Below are positions 50,673 through 59,678 of a stretch of 64,000 bases of DNA, one piece after another. The notes under the pieces are model-generated. The model worked only from the letters and a program-made list of their open reading frames with translations. It searched no databases and was not told the origin of the DNA. A program made the position numbers and the translations under genes. This DNA is from Paraburkholderia sp. SOS3 (GTDB lineage Bacteria > Pseudomonadota > Gammaproteobacteria > Burkholderiales > Burkholderiaceae), in contig NZ_CP018811.1 of NCBI RefSeq assembly GCF_001922345.1, positions 3,348,001 through 3,412,000 of the forward strand, read 5' to 3'. How positions within the stretch are numbered: position 1 is the first letter of the stretch; each line of letters begins with the position of its first letter.

Positions 50673-52055
50673 ATGCCACATGCCCTGATTGTCGAAGACG
50701 ATCCCAATAGCCTGTCCGGCCTCTCGGCGATCCTGGCCGCCGATGGCTTTTCGGTCGACACCGCTATCACGCTCGCTGAAGCCCGTGCCGCGCTGACGCG
50801 CTTTATCCCGGACGTCGTGCTCGTGGACCTGAATCTGCCCGACGGCAGCGGCCTCGATCTGCTGCAGCACCTGCCGGCGCAGCCGCCAGGCGGCGCGTTG
50901 CCCGTCATCGTGATGACCGGCAACGCGACGGTCGAGAGCGCGATCGAGGGATTGCGGCACGGCATCTGGGACTACCTGCTGAAGCCCGTCAACATTCCGC
51001 GACTGCGCAGCCTGCTGGCGCGCATCCCGCGGCCGTACGAGCTGACCGAGGAAGTGCGGACGCTGCGCGCAAAACTACGCCATATGGGTCGCTTCGGCCC
51101 GATGATCGGCCGCAGCGGCGCGATCCAGCATATCTATGACACGATCGAGCACGTCGCGCCAACCGAGGCCGCGGTGCTGATCTCCGGCGAAGCAGGCACC
51201 GGCAAGGAAGTCGCCGCGCGCACGCTGCACGAAATGAGCCGGCGTCGCAAAGGACCGTTTATCGTGTTCGACTGCCGCGCGGCGGCAGCCGTCGGTGGCG
51301 GACGGCCGCTCGACAGCCTGCTGTTCGGCCACGAGCGCGGCGCGTTCAGCGGTGCCGAACAGCGCGAGCCGGGCCTGTTCGAACAGGCGAGCGGCGGCAC
51401 GCTGTTTATCGACGAAATCGCGCTGCTGCCGCGTGCGCAGCAGGAAGCGCTGCTGCGCGCGCTCGACTCGCAGACCTTTATGCGCGTCGGCGGCACGAAC
51501 CAGGTCGTGACCGATTTCCGCCTGATCGCGTCGACGCGCAAGAATCCGCGTGCCGCAGTGTCGGACGGCTCGCTGCACGAAGACCTCGGCCTGCGTCTCG
51601 AAGCGGCCGCACTGTCGCTGCCGCCGCTGCGCGAGCGCGGCGACGACCCGGCGCTCTTTGCCGAGGCGGTCGTCGACGAGTTGAATCGCGAAGCAAATGC
51701 ACGCGGCGTCGCCGATGCGACGAAGCTCATTTCGCCCAATTTCCTGCGCGAGTGTCTCGCGTATGAATGGCCGGGCAATGTGCGCGAGTTGCAGGAGCGT
51801 GTGCGGCGCGCGTATCAGGCATCGGGCGATGTGATCGAAACGCTGCGCGCCGACGAAACGCACGGCATCGGCGGGCGCGATCTGAACGGCGGCCGCGTGC
51901 AGGTGACGGTCGGCACGCCGCTCGCCGATGTCGAAGAAATGCTGATTCGCGCGACGCTCGACGCGGTCGGCGGCACGCGCCATCGCGCAGCATCGCTGCT
52001 CGGGATCAGTCCGAAGACGCTGTACAACAAGCTGCAGCGCATGCGGTTGAACTGA
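50673..52055 (+). CDS. Sigma-54-dependent response regulator (NtrC type)
   Basis: A 460-residue activator of RNA polymerase with sigma-54. The receiver domain (1-125) has the acidic pair ED (8-9), phospho-acceptor Asp52 in VVLVDLNLPDGS and KPVN. The AAA+ domain has Walker A GEAGTGKE (172-179), the sigma-54 contact loop as GAFSGA (223-228) rather than GAFTGA, and Walker B GTLFIDE (242-248). A Fis-type helix-turn-helix ends it (HRAASLLGISPKTLYNKLQR). No sensor kinase gene is adjacent. The neighbouring csbD promoter is a likely target. Confidence 0.93.
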   Translation: MPHALIVEDDPNSLSGLSAILAADGFSVDTAITLAEARAALTRFIPDVVLVDLNLPDGSGLDLLQHLPAQPPGGALPVIVMTGNATVESAIEGLRHGIWDYLLKPVNIPRLRSLLARIPRPYELTEEVRTLRAKLRHMGRFGPMIGRSGAIQHIYDTIEHVAPTEAAVLISGEAGTGKEVAARTLHEMSRRRKGPFIVFDCRAAAAVGGGRPLDSLLFGHERGAFSGAEQREPGLFEQASGGTLFIDEIALLPRAQQEALLRALDSQTFMRVGGTNQVVTDFRLIASTRKNPRAAVSDGSLHEDLGLRLEAAALSLPPLRERGDDPALFAEAVVDELNREANARGVADATKLISPNFLRECLAYEWPGNVRELQERVRRAYQASGDVIETLRADETHGIGGRDLNGGRVQVTVGTPLADVEEMLIRATLDAVGGTRHRAASLLGISPKTLYNKLQRMRLN

Positions 52056-52103
52056 CCGGGGGCGGGGCTGACGGGGGTTGCACACGCAGTGGGCAAGACG
52101 AAG

Positions 52104-52141
52104 AAAGGCGCAAGCGGTCGAGCTTGCGCCTTTCCTTTTGT
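52104..52141 (+). terminator. Rho-independent terminator after the activator gene
   Basis: A 12-bp stem (AAAGGCGCAAGC at 52104-52115, GCTTGCGCCTTT at 52122-52133) with a 6-nt loop is followed by CCTTTTGTT. It sits about 50 bp past the stop. Confidence 0.85.
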
Positions 52142-52205
52142 TCGGCCCGGCTTAGCCGTTCAGCGGGCCTTCGTGCCGTGTTTCATGCAATCTTAAATGC
52201 GGTGT

Positions 52206-53237
52206 TCACGCAAACGCGTCCTGTAACAGCGCCTGCGCGCGCTGATACTCCGGTTCCTCGACGAGCCTGTCCCACGTCGGCGCCTTGCCGCGCGGCCGCA
52301 TGCGCCTGATACGCCGGCGCGATGCCTTCGATTGTTTGACGTGCAGCGCGTCGAGCACCTTTCCGGCTTCTTCGGGCTGATTGCAGATCAGCACCATGTC
52401 GCAGCCTGCTTCGAGCGCGGCGCTCGCGGCCTCGGTCAGCGTGCCGCCCTGGCGCGCGGCCTCCATCGACAGATCGTCGCTGAAGATCGCACCCGTGAAG
52501 CCGAGCGCGCCACGCAGGATGTCCTGCAGCCAGACGCGCGAAAAACCGGCCGGCTTCGAATCGACGAGCGGATAGATCACATGCGCGGGAATCACCGACG
52601 CGAGCGACATGCCAAGCCAGTCGTAGGGCGCGACGTCTTCGGCCAGAATCTCGTCGAGCTTGCGTTCGTCGACGGGCACCGCGACGTGCGAATCCGCCTG
52701 CGCAAAGCCATGCCCCGGGAAATGCTTGCCGCAGTTCGCCATGCCGGCAAGCGCGAGCCCGTGGTTGAGGCTCTTCGCGAGCATCGTCACGACGCGCGGG
52801 TCGCGATGAAACGCGCGGTCGCCGATGACCTGCGATTGCCCGTAGTTCAGGTCGAGCACCGGCGTGAAACTCATATCGATGCCGCACGCGCGCAGTTCGG
52901 CCGCGAGGATATAGCCGACCGCGGTCGCGACCTTCGTCGCGTGCAGCACGTCGTCGTCCCACAGCGCGCCGAGCTTGCCCATCGACGGCAGCACCGTGAA
53001 GCCGTCGGTGCGAAAGCGCTGTACGCGGCCGCCCTCGTGATCGACGGCGATCAACAGGTCGTCGCGTACGTCGCGGATCGCATCGGTCAGCGCGACGAGC
53101 TGCGTGCGGCTTTCGAAGTGCCGCGCAAACAGGATCACGCCACCGGTCATCGGATGCGCGAGACGGCGCCTGTCGGCCGCGTTGAGCGTCTTGCCGACGA
53201 CGTCGAGCATGACCGGTCCAGCAGAGGTTTTCTTCAT
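52206..53237 (-). CDS. nagZ: Beta-N-acetylhexosaminidase NagZ
   Basis: A 343-residue glycoside hydrolase family 3 enzyme that removes GlcNAc from cytoplasmic muropeptides in cell-wall recycling. Key motifs are AVDHEGGRVQRF, MANCGKHFPGHGFAQADSH (catalytic dyad loop) and IFSDDLSMEAA (nucleophile Asp). The C-terminus carries a basic stretch. ATG 53237 (MKKTSAGPVMLDVVG) fits the family; the frame runs 12 codons further up. It ends the lepA-to-nagZ block, as in other Burkholderiaceae. Confidence 0.95.
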   Translation of the reverse strand: MKKTSAGPVMLDVVGKTLNAADRRRLAHPMTGGVILFARHFESRTQLVALTDAIRDVRDDLLIAVDHEGGRVQRFRTDGFTVLPSMGKLGALWDDDVLHATKVATAVGYILAAELRACGIDMSFTPVLDLNYGQSQVIGDRAFHRDPRVVTMLAKSLNHGLALAGMANCGKHFPGHGFAQADSHVAVPVDERKLDEILAEDVAPYDWLGMSLASVIPAHVIYPLVDSKPAGFSRVWLQDILRGALGFTGAIFSDDLSMEAARQGGTLTEAASAALEAGCDMVLICNQPEEAGKVLDALHVKQSKASRRRIRRMRPRGKAPTWDRLVEEPEYQRAQALLQDAFA

Positions 53238-53342
53238 TGGGCGGAAACGGAAGGAACGGAGAGAACAGAACAAACAGAAGAAACAGACAAACGATGCAAC
53301 GGCCGCGCGCTCGCCGGACTGCGCACCGCGGCGAACGCCGGG

Positions 53343-53777
53343 CTACGCACCCGTCTGCGCACCGGACTCGGCGCCGGACTGTGCGCCGGTCTCCGCGATC
53401 ACGAACGACACCGCATAGTCGCGTTCGTCGGACAGCGTCACGCGTGCGGTAATGCCGCGCTCGGCGAGCCACTCGGCAAGTTCGCCCGAGGCGACGATAT
53501 ACGGCCTGCCGCCCGCTTCGTTGAGCGTTTGCAGCGCGCGCCATGTCATCGGCCAATGCATGCCGAGCCCGATCGCCTTCGAAAACGCTTCCTTCACCGA
53601 GAAGCGCGTGGCGAGAAACGCGAGACCGCGCACCGCGGACCGCGCGTTGCGCGCGTGATAGACGCGCAGCTCGTCGGGGCCGAGCACTTTTTCCGCGAAC
53701 CGGCCTCCCGTGCGCTCCATCACGGCCGCCACGCGGCTCACCTGCACGACGTCGGTACCGATGCCATAGATCGCCAT
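53343..53777 (-). CDS. acpS: Holo-[[18 protein letters not shown]] synthase AcpS
   Basis: A 144-residue phosphopantetheinyl transferase that activates acyl carrier protein. The Mg-binding Asp is in [14 protein letters not shown] and the second site in [17 protein letters not shown]. The protein should end near SFVIAETG; a tandem [13 protein letters not shown] tail adds about 14 residues. ATG 53777 gives the family start. It lies 19 bp after pdxJ. Confidence 0.94.
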   Translation of the reverse strand: MAIYGIGTDVVQVSRVAAVMERTGGRFAEKVLGPDELRVYHARNARSAVRGLAFLATRFSVKEAFSKAIGLGMHWPMTWRALQTLNEAGGRPYIVASGELAEWLAERGITARVTLSDERDYAVSFVIAETGAQSGAESGAQTGA

Positions 53778-53796
53778 GAAGCCGCCCGCGTTTCGC

Positions 53797-54561
53797 TCAG
53801 GCCCGTGCAGCAAGACGCGCGGCGACCATGATCGCCTTCATCTCGCGCACCGCGTTATCCCAGCCGGCGAAGATTGCGTGCGCAACGATCGCGTGGCCGA
53901 TGTTCAGTTCGACGATCCCTTCGATCGCCGCGATCGGCTGCACGTTCGTGTAGTGCAGGCCGTGCCCCGCGTTGACCTTGAGCCCGAGCGAGCGGCCCAG
54001 TTCGACGCCTTGCACGACGCGCTCGTATTCGCGCCGTTGCGCGGCTTCGTCGTGCGCTTCGGCATAAGCGCCGGTATGCAGTTCGATGACGGGCGCGCCG
54101 GCTTCGTGAGCGGCGCGAATCTGCGCGTCGTCGGCGTCGATGAAGAGCGAGACGCGCGAGCCGGCGTCGGCCAGCTGCCCGCACGCATCGCGCACCGCAT
54201 CGAAGCGGCCGGCGACGTCGAGACCGCCTTCGGTAGTCAGTTCGGCGCGTTTTTCCGGCACGAGGCAGACATCGTGCGGCCGCACGTCGCACGCGATATC
54301 GAGCATCTCCTGCGTGACCGCGCATTCGAGGTTCATCCGCGTGTTCAGCCGCGCACGCAATGCGCGCACGTCGGCGTCGACGATGTGCCGGCGGTCCTCG
54401 CGCAGATGCAGCGTGATCGCGTCGGCGCCCGCCTCTTCGGCCGTCAGGGCCGCGCGGATCGGATCGGGGTAGGAAGTGCCGCGCACATTGCGCAGCGTGG
54501 CAACGTGGTCGATGTTGACGCCCAGGTCGATCACGTTCGGCGACGTGAGAAAGAAGCTCAT
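53797..54561 (-). CDS. pdxJ: Pyridoxine 5'-phosphate synthase PdxJ
   Basis: A 254-residue TIM-barrel enzyme that makes pyridoxine phosphate from deoxyxylulose phosphate and aminoacetone phosphate. Motifs are [44 protein letters not shown] and [10 protein letters not shown]. It overlaps the recO stop by four bases (ATGA), and acpS follows; pdxJ-acpS next to recO and era is conserved in proteobacteria. Confidence 0.96.
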   Translation of the reverse strand: MSFFLTSPNVIDLGVNIDHVATLRNVRGTSYPDPIRAALTAEEAGADAITLHLREDRRHIVDADVRALRARLNTRMNLECAVTQEMLDIACDVRPHDVCLVPEKRAELTTEGGLDVAGRFDAVRDACGQLADAGSRVSLFIDADDAQIRAAHEAGAPVIELHTGAYAEAHDEAAQRREYERVVQGVELGRSLGLKVNAGHGLHYTNVQPIAAIEGIVELNIGHAIVAHAIFAGWDNAVREMKAIMVAARLAARA

Positions 54562-55619
54562 AGGTTCTGCAGGTCGATCAGGATCTGGCGCGTCGCGAGC
54601 GGCGTGCCGCCAAGGTAAGTGTTGAGCAGGAAGCGCATCAGCGTCTTGCTTTGCGCAACCGTCTGCGCACGATGGTAATCGTCCTGCTCCATATCGAGCA
54701 AGGTCTGACCCGATACCACGGGCCATTGCGCGGGCAGATCGTCGGATGCGTCACGCACGCCGCGTTCCGGATCGAACACGTAGTGGCCGCCCGGCACGAC
54801 CGGCCGGCGCGCGGCGGTGCGATCGAGCGACATCGCGTATCCGGTCTCGCGCAGCAGCACGCGCTCGAACGAACGCAGCACCTGCACGGGCGGCTCGTCG
54901 TGCGCGAGGCGCGTGAGTGTCACCACATAGTGGTGAAACAGCTGCGGATGCGGATCTTCGCGCGCACAGAACTTGACGAGCAGTTCGTTCGCGTAGAAAC
55001 CGCACAGCAGCGCGTCGCCGGCCAGCGGCAGCATGCCGCCGACCCACTCGGCGCCCGTCAGCGTGCGCATCTCGGACTTGCCGGTCCATGCGAGCGAGAG
55101 CGGCTGGAAGGTCTGCAGCACGCCGCGCAGGGCCGAATGCGGGCGCTTGGCGCCTTTCGCGATCAAGGCGAGGCGACCGTGGTCGCGCGACAGCACATCG
55201 AGAATCAGGCTGGTTTCGCGATACGGATAGCTGTGCAGAACGAAGGCCGGCTGTTCGGAGATGCGGTATTCGGAGGCAGGCGCGCGTGATGACGCGCGGC
55301 GTGCGGGCCTGGCTGCGCGCGACGCGGCGCGCGCCGGTTCGTCGCCGGGCCGCTGGCTTGCGCTTGCATCGCGGGTCGCCTGATCGCGGGCTTCGAGCAG
55401 CGCTTCGTCGGCGAAATCGTCGCCGGCCGTGCGCGTCGCGGCAGACTTCTTCGACTTGCTCGATGCCGAAGAGGTCGAAGAAGTCGTGCGCTTCGCGCGA
55501 CCGCGAGCGGGCGCGTCCGCGCTTGCCGGCTCGGACGCACAAGCGCGAGCGGCACGCTCCTGCGGCGGATCAGACTCTGGTTCCGGCGGCAGCGTCATCC
55601 ATGCGTCATTCGTACCCAT
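54558..55619 (-). CDS. recO: DNA repair protein RecO with an N-terminal extension
   Basis: A 353-residue protein of the RecFOR pathway that helps load RecA on SSB-coated DNA. The RecO fold begins near residue 117 ([51 protein letters not shown]). The first ~115 residues are low-complexity, rich in Ser, Lys, Ala and Arg. The start MGTNDAW is shared with related RecO proteins. It overlaps era by 14 bp and pdxJ by four. Confidence 0.92.
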   Translation of the reverse strand: MGTNDAWMTLPPEPESDPPQERAARACASEPASADAPARGRAKRTTSSTSSASSKSKKSAATRTAGDDFADEALLEARDQATRDASASQRPGDEPARAASRAARPARRASSRAPASEYRISEQPAFVLHSYPYRETSLILDVLSRDHGRLALIAKGAKRPHSALRGVLQTFQPLSLAWTGKSEMRTLTGAEWVGGMLPLAGDALLCGFYANELLVKFCAREDPHPQLFHHYVVTLTRLAHDEPPVQVLRSFERVLLRETGYAMSLDRTAARRPVVPGGHYVFDPERGVRDASDDLPAQWPVVSGQTLLDMEQDDYHRAQTVAQSKTLMRFLLNTYLGGTPLATRQILIDLQNL

Positions 55620-56505
55620 ACGCGCGCAGTCCGGCTTCGTTGTCGGCCCACCCGCTCCTCACCTTGATAAAGGTCTCGAGGTACACGGGGCCGTCGAACA
55701 GCTTTTCCATATCGAGACGCGCCTCGGTGCTGATCTGCTTCAGCTTCGCGCCCTTCTGGCCGATGATCATCGCCTTGTGCGAATCGCGCTCGACGAGAAT
55801 CGTGGCGAAGATGCGCCGCAGGCGGCCTTCGGCCTCGAACTTGTCGATGATCACCGTGCTGGTGTACGGCAATTCGTCGCCGGTCCAGCGGAACACTTTC
55901 TCGCGCAGAATCTCGGCCGCAAGGAAGCGCTCGCTGCGATCGGTCAGATCGTCTTCGCCGTAGATCGGCTCGCCTTCCGGCAGATACGGCTTCACCGTCT
56001 CGAAGAGCCGCTTGATGTCGTCGGGATTCTTCGCCGACAGCGGCACGATTTCCCTGAACTCGCGCAAGCCCGCCATCTTCTGCATGAACGGGAACAGTGT
56101 GTCCTTGTCGTTCACGCGATCGAGCTTGTTCGCGATCAGCAGCGTCGGCGCCGATCGCGGAATCAGATCGAGCACCTGCTGGTCGTCGGGTCCGAAGCGG
56201 CCCGCTTCGATCACGAAGAGCACCGCGTCGACGGACGTCAGCGTCGACGTGACCGCACGGTTCAGCGAGCGGTTCAGCGCGCCGCTGTGGCGCGTCTGGA
56301 AACCGGGCGTATCGACGAAGATGTACTGCGCGTCGTCGAGCGTGCGGATGCCCGTGATGCGGTGGCGCGTGGTCTGCGCCTTGCGCGACGTGATGCTGAC
56401 TTTCTGGCCGACGAGCGCGTTCATCAGCGTCGACTTGCCGACGTTGGGGCGGCCGACGATGGCAACCATGCCGCAACGAAATCCTGGTGTAGTGGGCGTG
56501 TTCAT
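55606..56505 (-). CDS. era: GTPase Era
   Basis: A 299-residue ribosome-assembly GTPase. The G motifs are GRPNVGKST (G1), RHRITGI (G2), DTPGFQ (G3), NKLD (G4) and a SAK-like G5 (PLSAKNP). The C-terminal KH domain (about 210-299) contains [17 protein letters not shown] 56505 starts [18 protein letters not shown]; a longer frame upstream is less likely. It lies 147 bp after rnc. Confidence 0.96.
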   Translation of the reverse strand: MNTPTTPGFRCGMVAIVGRPNVGKSTLMNALVGQKVSITSRKAQTTRHRITGIRTLDDAQYIFVDTPGFQTRHSGALNRSLNRAVTSTLTSVDAVLFVIEAGRFGPDDQQVLDLIPRSAPTLLIANKLDRVNDKDTLFPFMQKMAGLREFREIVPLSAKNPDDIKRLFETVKPYLPEGEPIYGEDDLTDRSERFLAAEILREKVFRWTGDELPYTSTVIIDKFEAEGRLRRIFATILVERDSHKAMIIGQKGAKLKQISTEARLDMEKLFDGPVYLETFIKVRSGWADNEAGLRAYGYE

Positions 56506-56652
56506 ATTCGGGGCTACGCTGCGACTGACCCGGCCACCGTGCATTGCATCGCGCTCGCGCAATGCGGTCGCGGTGAAAGCAGAAACGGGCGGCACGACGA
56601 CGATGTTCGGTCAGGTCAAACGCGTGAATCAGTCGGGAGCAATCGTGGTGGA

Positions 56653-58299
56653 TCAATGGCCCGCGTCGGCAACGCGCGTATGCAGCGCGTTCGCGACGCC
56701 GGGTTCGGGGTCCGCTTCGGCCGTTGCCGCGCCAGCGGCGTCACGGCTGCGGGCCGTTATCTTTTCGGTGCTGCGTGCGGCGGCTTCGAACCTGTCAGCC
56801 GGGTTATCCCGGTCCGTAGCATTCGGGGTTGCGTTTCCGCTCGTGTTTCCGCTTGCGCTGGCTGCGCGGGCAGCGGGTTCGGGCTTGTCGGCGGATTTGT
56901 CTCCAGCTCGGTCTGCGGGCCGATCAACGGCTCGATCGGCGGGACGTTCAACCTTGTCAGCGGCTTTTTCGACGGGTTTGTCTGCTTTATCTGTTTTGTC
57001 TGCGGGTTTGTCGGCCGCTTTGTCCGCGGGTTTGTCCGCAGCTTTGTCGGCAGGCGTGTCTACAGCTTTGTCCGATGGCCTCTCGGTCGCCCTGTCGGCA
57101 GTGAGCACGACGGCTTCCGGCTTGTCCACCCCCTTCTCGCCCTGACGACTCGAAGCTTCGATCGCGTCGCCGGGCATGTCCGGTGGACGCGTCGCCGCAT
57201 CGGTCCGCTCGGTCTGCCGGTCGGCGCGGTCGGCTTTTTCGCCGCGCGCGAGCTTGTCGTCAGACCGCTCCGCGCCCTTGTCGCCCGTTCTCTCGAGCTT
57301 TTCCGACTTGTCCGCTTTTTCCGCTTTATCGGTGCTGCCGCCCGTGCCGCCGGCGCTGCCTTGAGCCTGGCTGTATTCGACATGCGCCGCACGAATCACC
57401 GCGAGCGGTGCCGCCTGACTCGCCGCTGCCGCCGGTGCAACCCGTTCGGCGAGCGTTTCAGCCGCTGCCTTCGCTTCGCCGCGCGCCGCGCGCTCGGCTT
57501 TGCGCAGGTCCGGCGCACGCAGATCGAGCGCTGTCTGCACGCCGGTTACGCCCGGGACGATTTCCGCTTCGGCGCTTTTCGCGGCGCGCCCGCTTTTCGA
57601 CCGCTTCGGCTTCGCGACGACGGCCGGCGCCGCCGCCATCACCTCGTCGAGCGCCTTTTTCGCGGCAGCCTGCTCGGCCGCGCGCCGGCTCGCACCGGAA
57701 CCGGACACCTTGACGTCGAGTTTCGGCACCGCGCATTCGACTTCGAACTGCTGATTGTGCGCCGCACCATGGGTGGCGACGACGGTGTAGGTGGGCAGCG
57801 CAATCTTGTGACCCTGCAGGTATTCCTGCAGCAATGTCTTCGCATCCTTGCCCAGCGTGCGCGGATCGATATGGTCGAGAATCGGCACGTACAACCGCTT
57901 GATGACCGTCTGCGCGGCCTCGAAGCCGCCGTCGAGGAAAATGGCGCCGAGAATCGCCTCGAGCGCATCCGCGAGGATCGACGGCCTGCGGAAACCGCCG
58001 CTGCGTAACTCGCCCTCGCCGAGGCGAAGTCCGTCGGAAATATTGAGGGCCTGAGCGATTTCGTAAAGCGATTGCTGCTTGACGAGATTGGCCCGCACCC
58101 GCGACAAATCGCCTTCGTCGAGCTTTCCGAACCGTTGGAACAAAAGTGCCGCCACCGCGCAATTGAGAACGGAGTCGCCGAGAAACTCGAGCCGTTCGTT
58201 ATGCGTGGCGCTATGACTGCGATGAGTGAGAGCCTGGCGCAGCAATTCCGCATTGCGAAATTCGTAGCGCAGCCGGCTTTCCAACGGAGATAAAGGCAT
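56653..58299 (-). CDS. rnc: Ribonuclease III with a long low-complexity C-terminal tail
   Basis: A 548-residue enzyme, more than twice the ~226 of E. coli. The nuclease domain has the signature [14 protein letters not shown] (33-46), the catalytic acids and [15 protein letters not shown], and the dsRNA-binding domain is at about 155-225 (ends [18 protein letters not shown]). Residues ~226-548 are repetitive, rich in Asp, Lys, Ala and Pro with copies of ADKPADKA and related units. It matures rRNA and cleaves structured mRNAs. The tail is absent from the catalytic fold and its function is unknown. Confidence 0.93.
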   Translation of the reverse strand: MPLSPLESRLRYEFRNAELLRQALTHRSHSATHNERLEFLGDSVLNCAVAALLFQRFGKLDEGDLSRVRANLVKQQSLYEIAQALNISDGLRLGEGELRSGGFRRPSILADALEAILGAIFLDGGFEAAQTVIKRLYVPILDHIDPRTLGKDAKTLLQEYLQGHKIALPTYTVVATHGAAHNQQFEVECAVPKLDVKVSGSGASRRAAEQAAAKKALDEVMAAAPAVVAKPKRSKSGRAAKSAEAEIVPGVTGVQTALDLRAPDLRKAERAARGEAKAAAETLAERVAPAAAASQAAPLAVIRAAHVEYSQAQGSAGGTGGSTDKAEKADKSEKLERTGDKGAERSDDKLARGEKADRADRQTERTDAATRPPDMPGDAIEASSRQGEKGVDKPEAVVLTADRATERPSDKAVDTPADKAADKPADKAADKPADKTDKADKPVEKAADKVERPADRAVDRPADRAGDKSADKPEPAARAASASGNTSGNATPNATDRDNPADRFEAAARSTEKITARSRDAAGAATAEADPEPGVANALHTRVADAGH

Positions 58300-58759
58300 G
58301 GGCAGAGTATAACGCGGGCGCCAGCCCCGGCGAAAACGCGGACCGGCATGCGAACAGGCGTGGGGAAGCGAAGTTACAACACGTTCTTAAAGTAGCGTGA
58401 TAACACGTTGCGCAGATTTCGCAGCGCGATTCGGAGCTGCAGTTCGGGGCTGCAATTCGTGCTTCGAGTCGGGTTTGCTTGGGAGCCGGCATCCGGGCTT
58501 TGATGCTGGCCGTGGTTAGCCCATGATTTGCGGACCGATTCGACGCGGTGCTTCAGAACCGGCAATCGAAATAGCGACGCAACTGTCCTCATGCGTAACG
58601 TTCAAGCCGCGATTTTCACGGCAAGCAGACGCTGCTTGCATTCGCAACCGGAGCGCAAACCGCGGCATGAACAGCAACGCGAATCGAAGCAGGTGTCGAA
58701 GCGGGCGCGTCTCGCGCTCACTGCGCACCGCCCGCTTCGATCCGCGAGGAAGAAGCGGT
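58300..58759. other. Intergenic region between rnc and lepB
   Basis: 460 bp on the path from lepB to rnc. Short frames here do not resemble the DUF4845 protein often encoded at this place in related genera. No terminator or promoter was clear. The size suggests a lost gene or an rnc promoter region. Confidence 0.5.
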
Positions 58760-59656
58760 TCACTGCTGGAACGAGCCGATCCGCTTGAGGTTGCTGAAGT
58801 TCATCCAGATGAAGAACGCACGGCCCACGATATTCGCGTCCGGCACGAAGCCCCAGTAGCGGCTGTCCGCGCTGTTGTCGCGGTTGTCGCCCATCATGAA
58901 GTAGTGACCCGGCGGCACTTTGCAGATCACGCCGCGGTCGTTGTAGTCGCAGTTGCTGCGAAACGGGTAATCTTCCGCGCCGACGACGAACGGCGGCACC
59001 GCCGGATTATTCAGAATGCGGTTCTTGCGGCCGTCGAGATCCTCTTCGAACTGCTTCGCATAGCCAATGCGCTCTTCGTCGAAAAAATCGGGCAGCGGCG
59101 TTTCCGGGACCGGCTTGCCGTTGATCGTGAGCTTCTTGTCCTGATACGCGACCACGTCGCCGGGCAAGCCGATCACGCGCTTGATGTAGTCGACCGATTC
59201 GTCTTTCGGATAGCGGAATACGACCACGTCGCCGCGCTGCAGCGGATGGCCCGACGTGATCTTCGTGTTCACGATCGGCAGGCGCAGCCCGTAATCGAAT
59301 TTATTCACGAGGATAAAGTCGCCGACCAGCAGCGTCGGCACCATCGAGCCCGATGGAATCTTGAACGGCTCGACAACAAACGAGCGCACGACGAACACCA
59401 CCAGAATGACCGGGAAAAAGCTCGCCGTGTATTCGAGCCACCACGGCTGGCGCAGCTTCTCGTCGCGAAGTTTTGCGCGCGTTTGCGCGGGGTTTTCATC
59501 GGCGAAGCGTTCGCCGACGCGCTCCTGCTGACGGTCGAACTCGGCGACGGCCGCATCCGCCGCGCGCCGTCGCCGCGGCACGAAAAAGAGCTTGTCTGCA
59601 ACCCATGCGATACCCGTCAAAACGACGAGCACAAAAAGAATCAATGCAAAATTCAT
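58760..59656 (-). CDS. lepB: Signal peptidase I
   Basis: A 298-residue inner-membrane serine protease that removes signal peptides. Two N-terminal membrane segments (about 2-20 and 80-92) precede the catalytic Ser104 in KIPSGSMVPTLL and Lys159 in DYIKRVIGLPGD. The later GDNRDNSADSRYWGFV box is also present. It lies 22 bp after lepA, the lepA-lepB operon of proteobacteria. Confidence 0.96.
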   Translation of the reverse strand: MNFALILFVLVVLTGIAWVADKLFFVPRRRRAADAAVAEFDRQQERVGERFADENPAQTRAKLRDEKLRQPWWLEYTASFFPVILVVFVVRSFVVEPFKIPSGSMVPTLLVGDFILVNKFDYGLRLPIVNTKITSGHPLQRGDVVVFRYPKDESVDYIKRVIGLPGDVVAYQDKKLTINGKPVPETPLPDFFDEERIGYAKQFEEDLDGRKNRILNNPAVPPFVVGAEDYPFRSNCDYNDRGVICKVPPGHYFMMGDNRDNSADSRYWGFVPDANIVGRAFFIWMNFSNLKRIGSFQQ

Positions 59657-59678
59657 CGAGGGGTTCCCGTTGTTCGTC

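Noticed and set aside
50279..50710. A reading frame between csbD and the activator gene
   Set aside because: Arg-rich translation, no ribosome site and overlap with the activator start; looks like noise.
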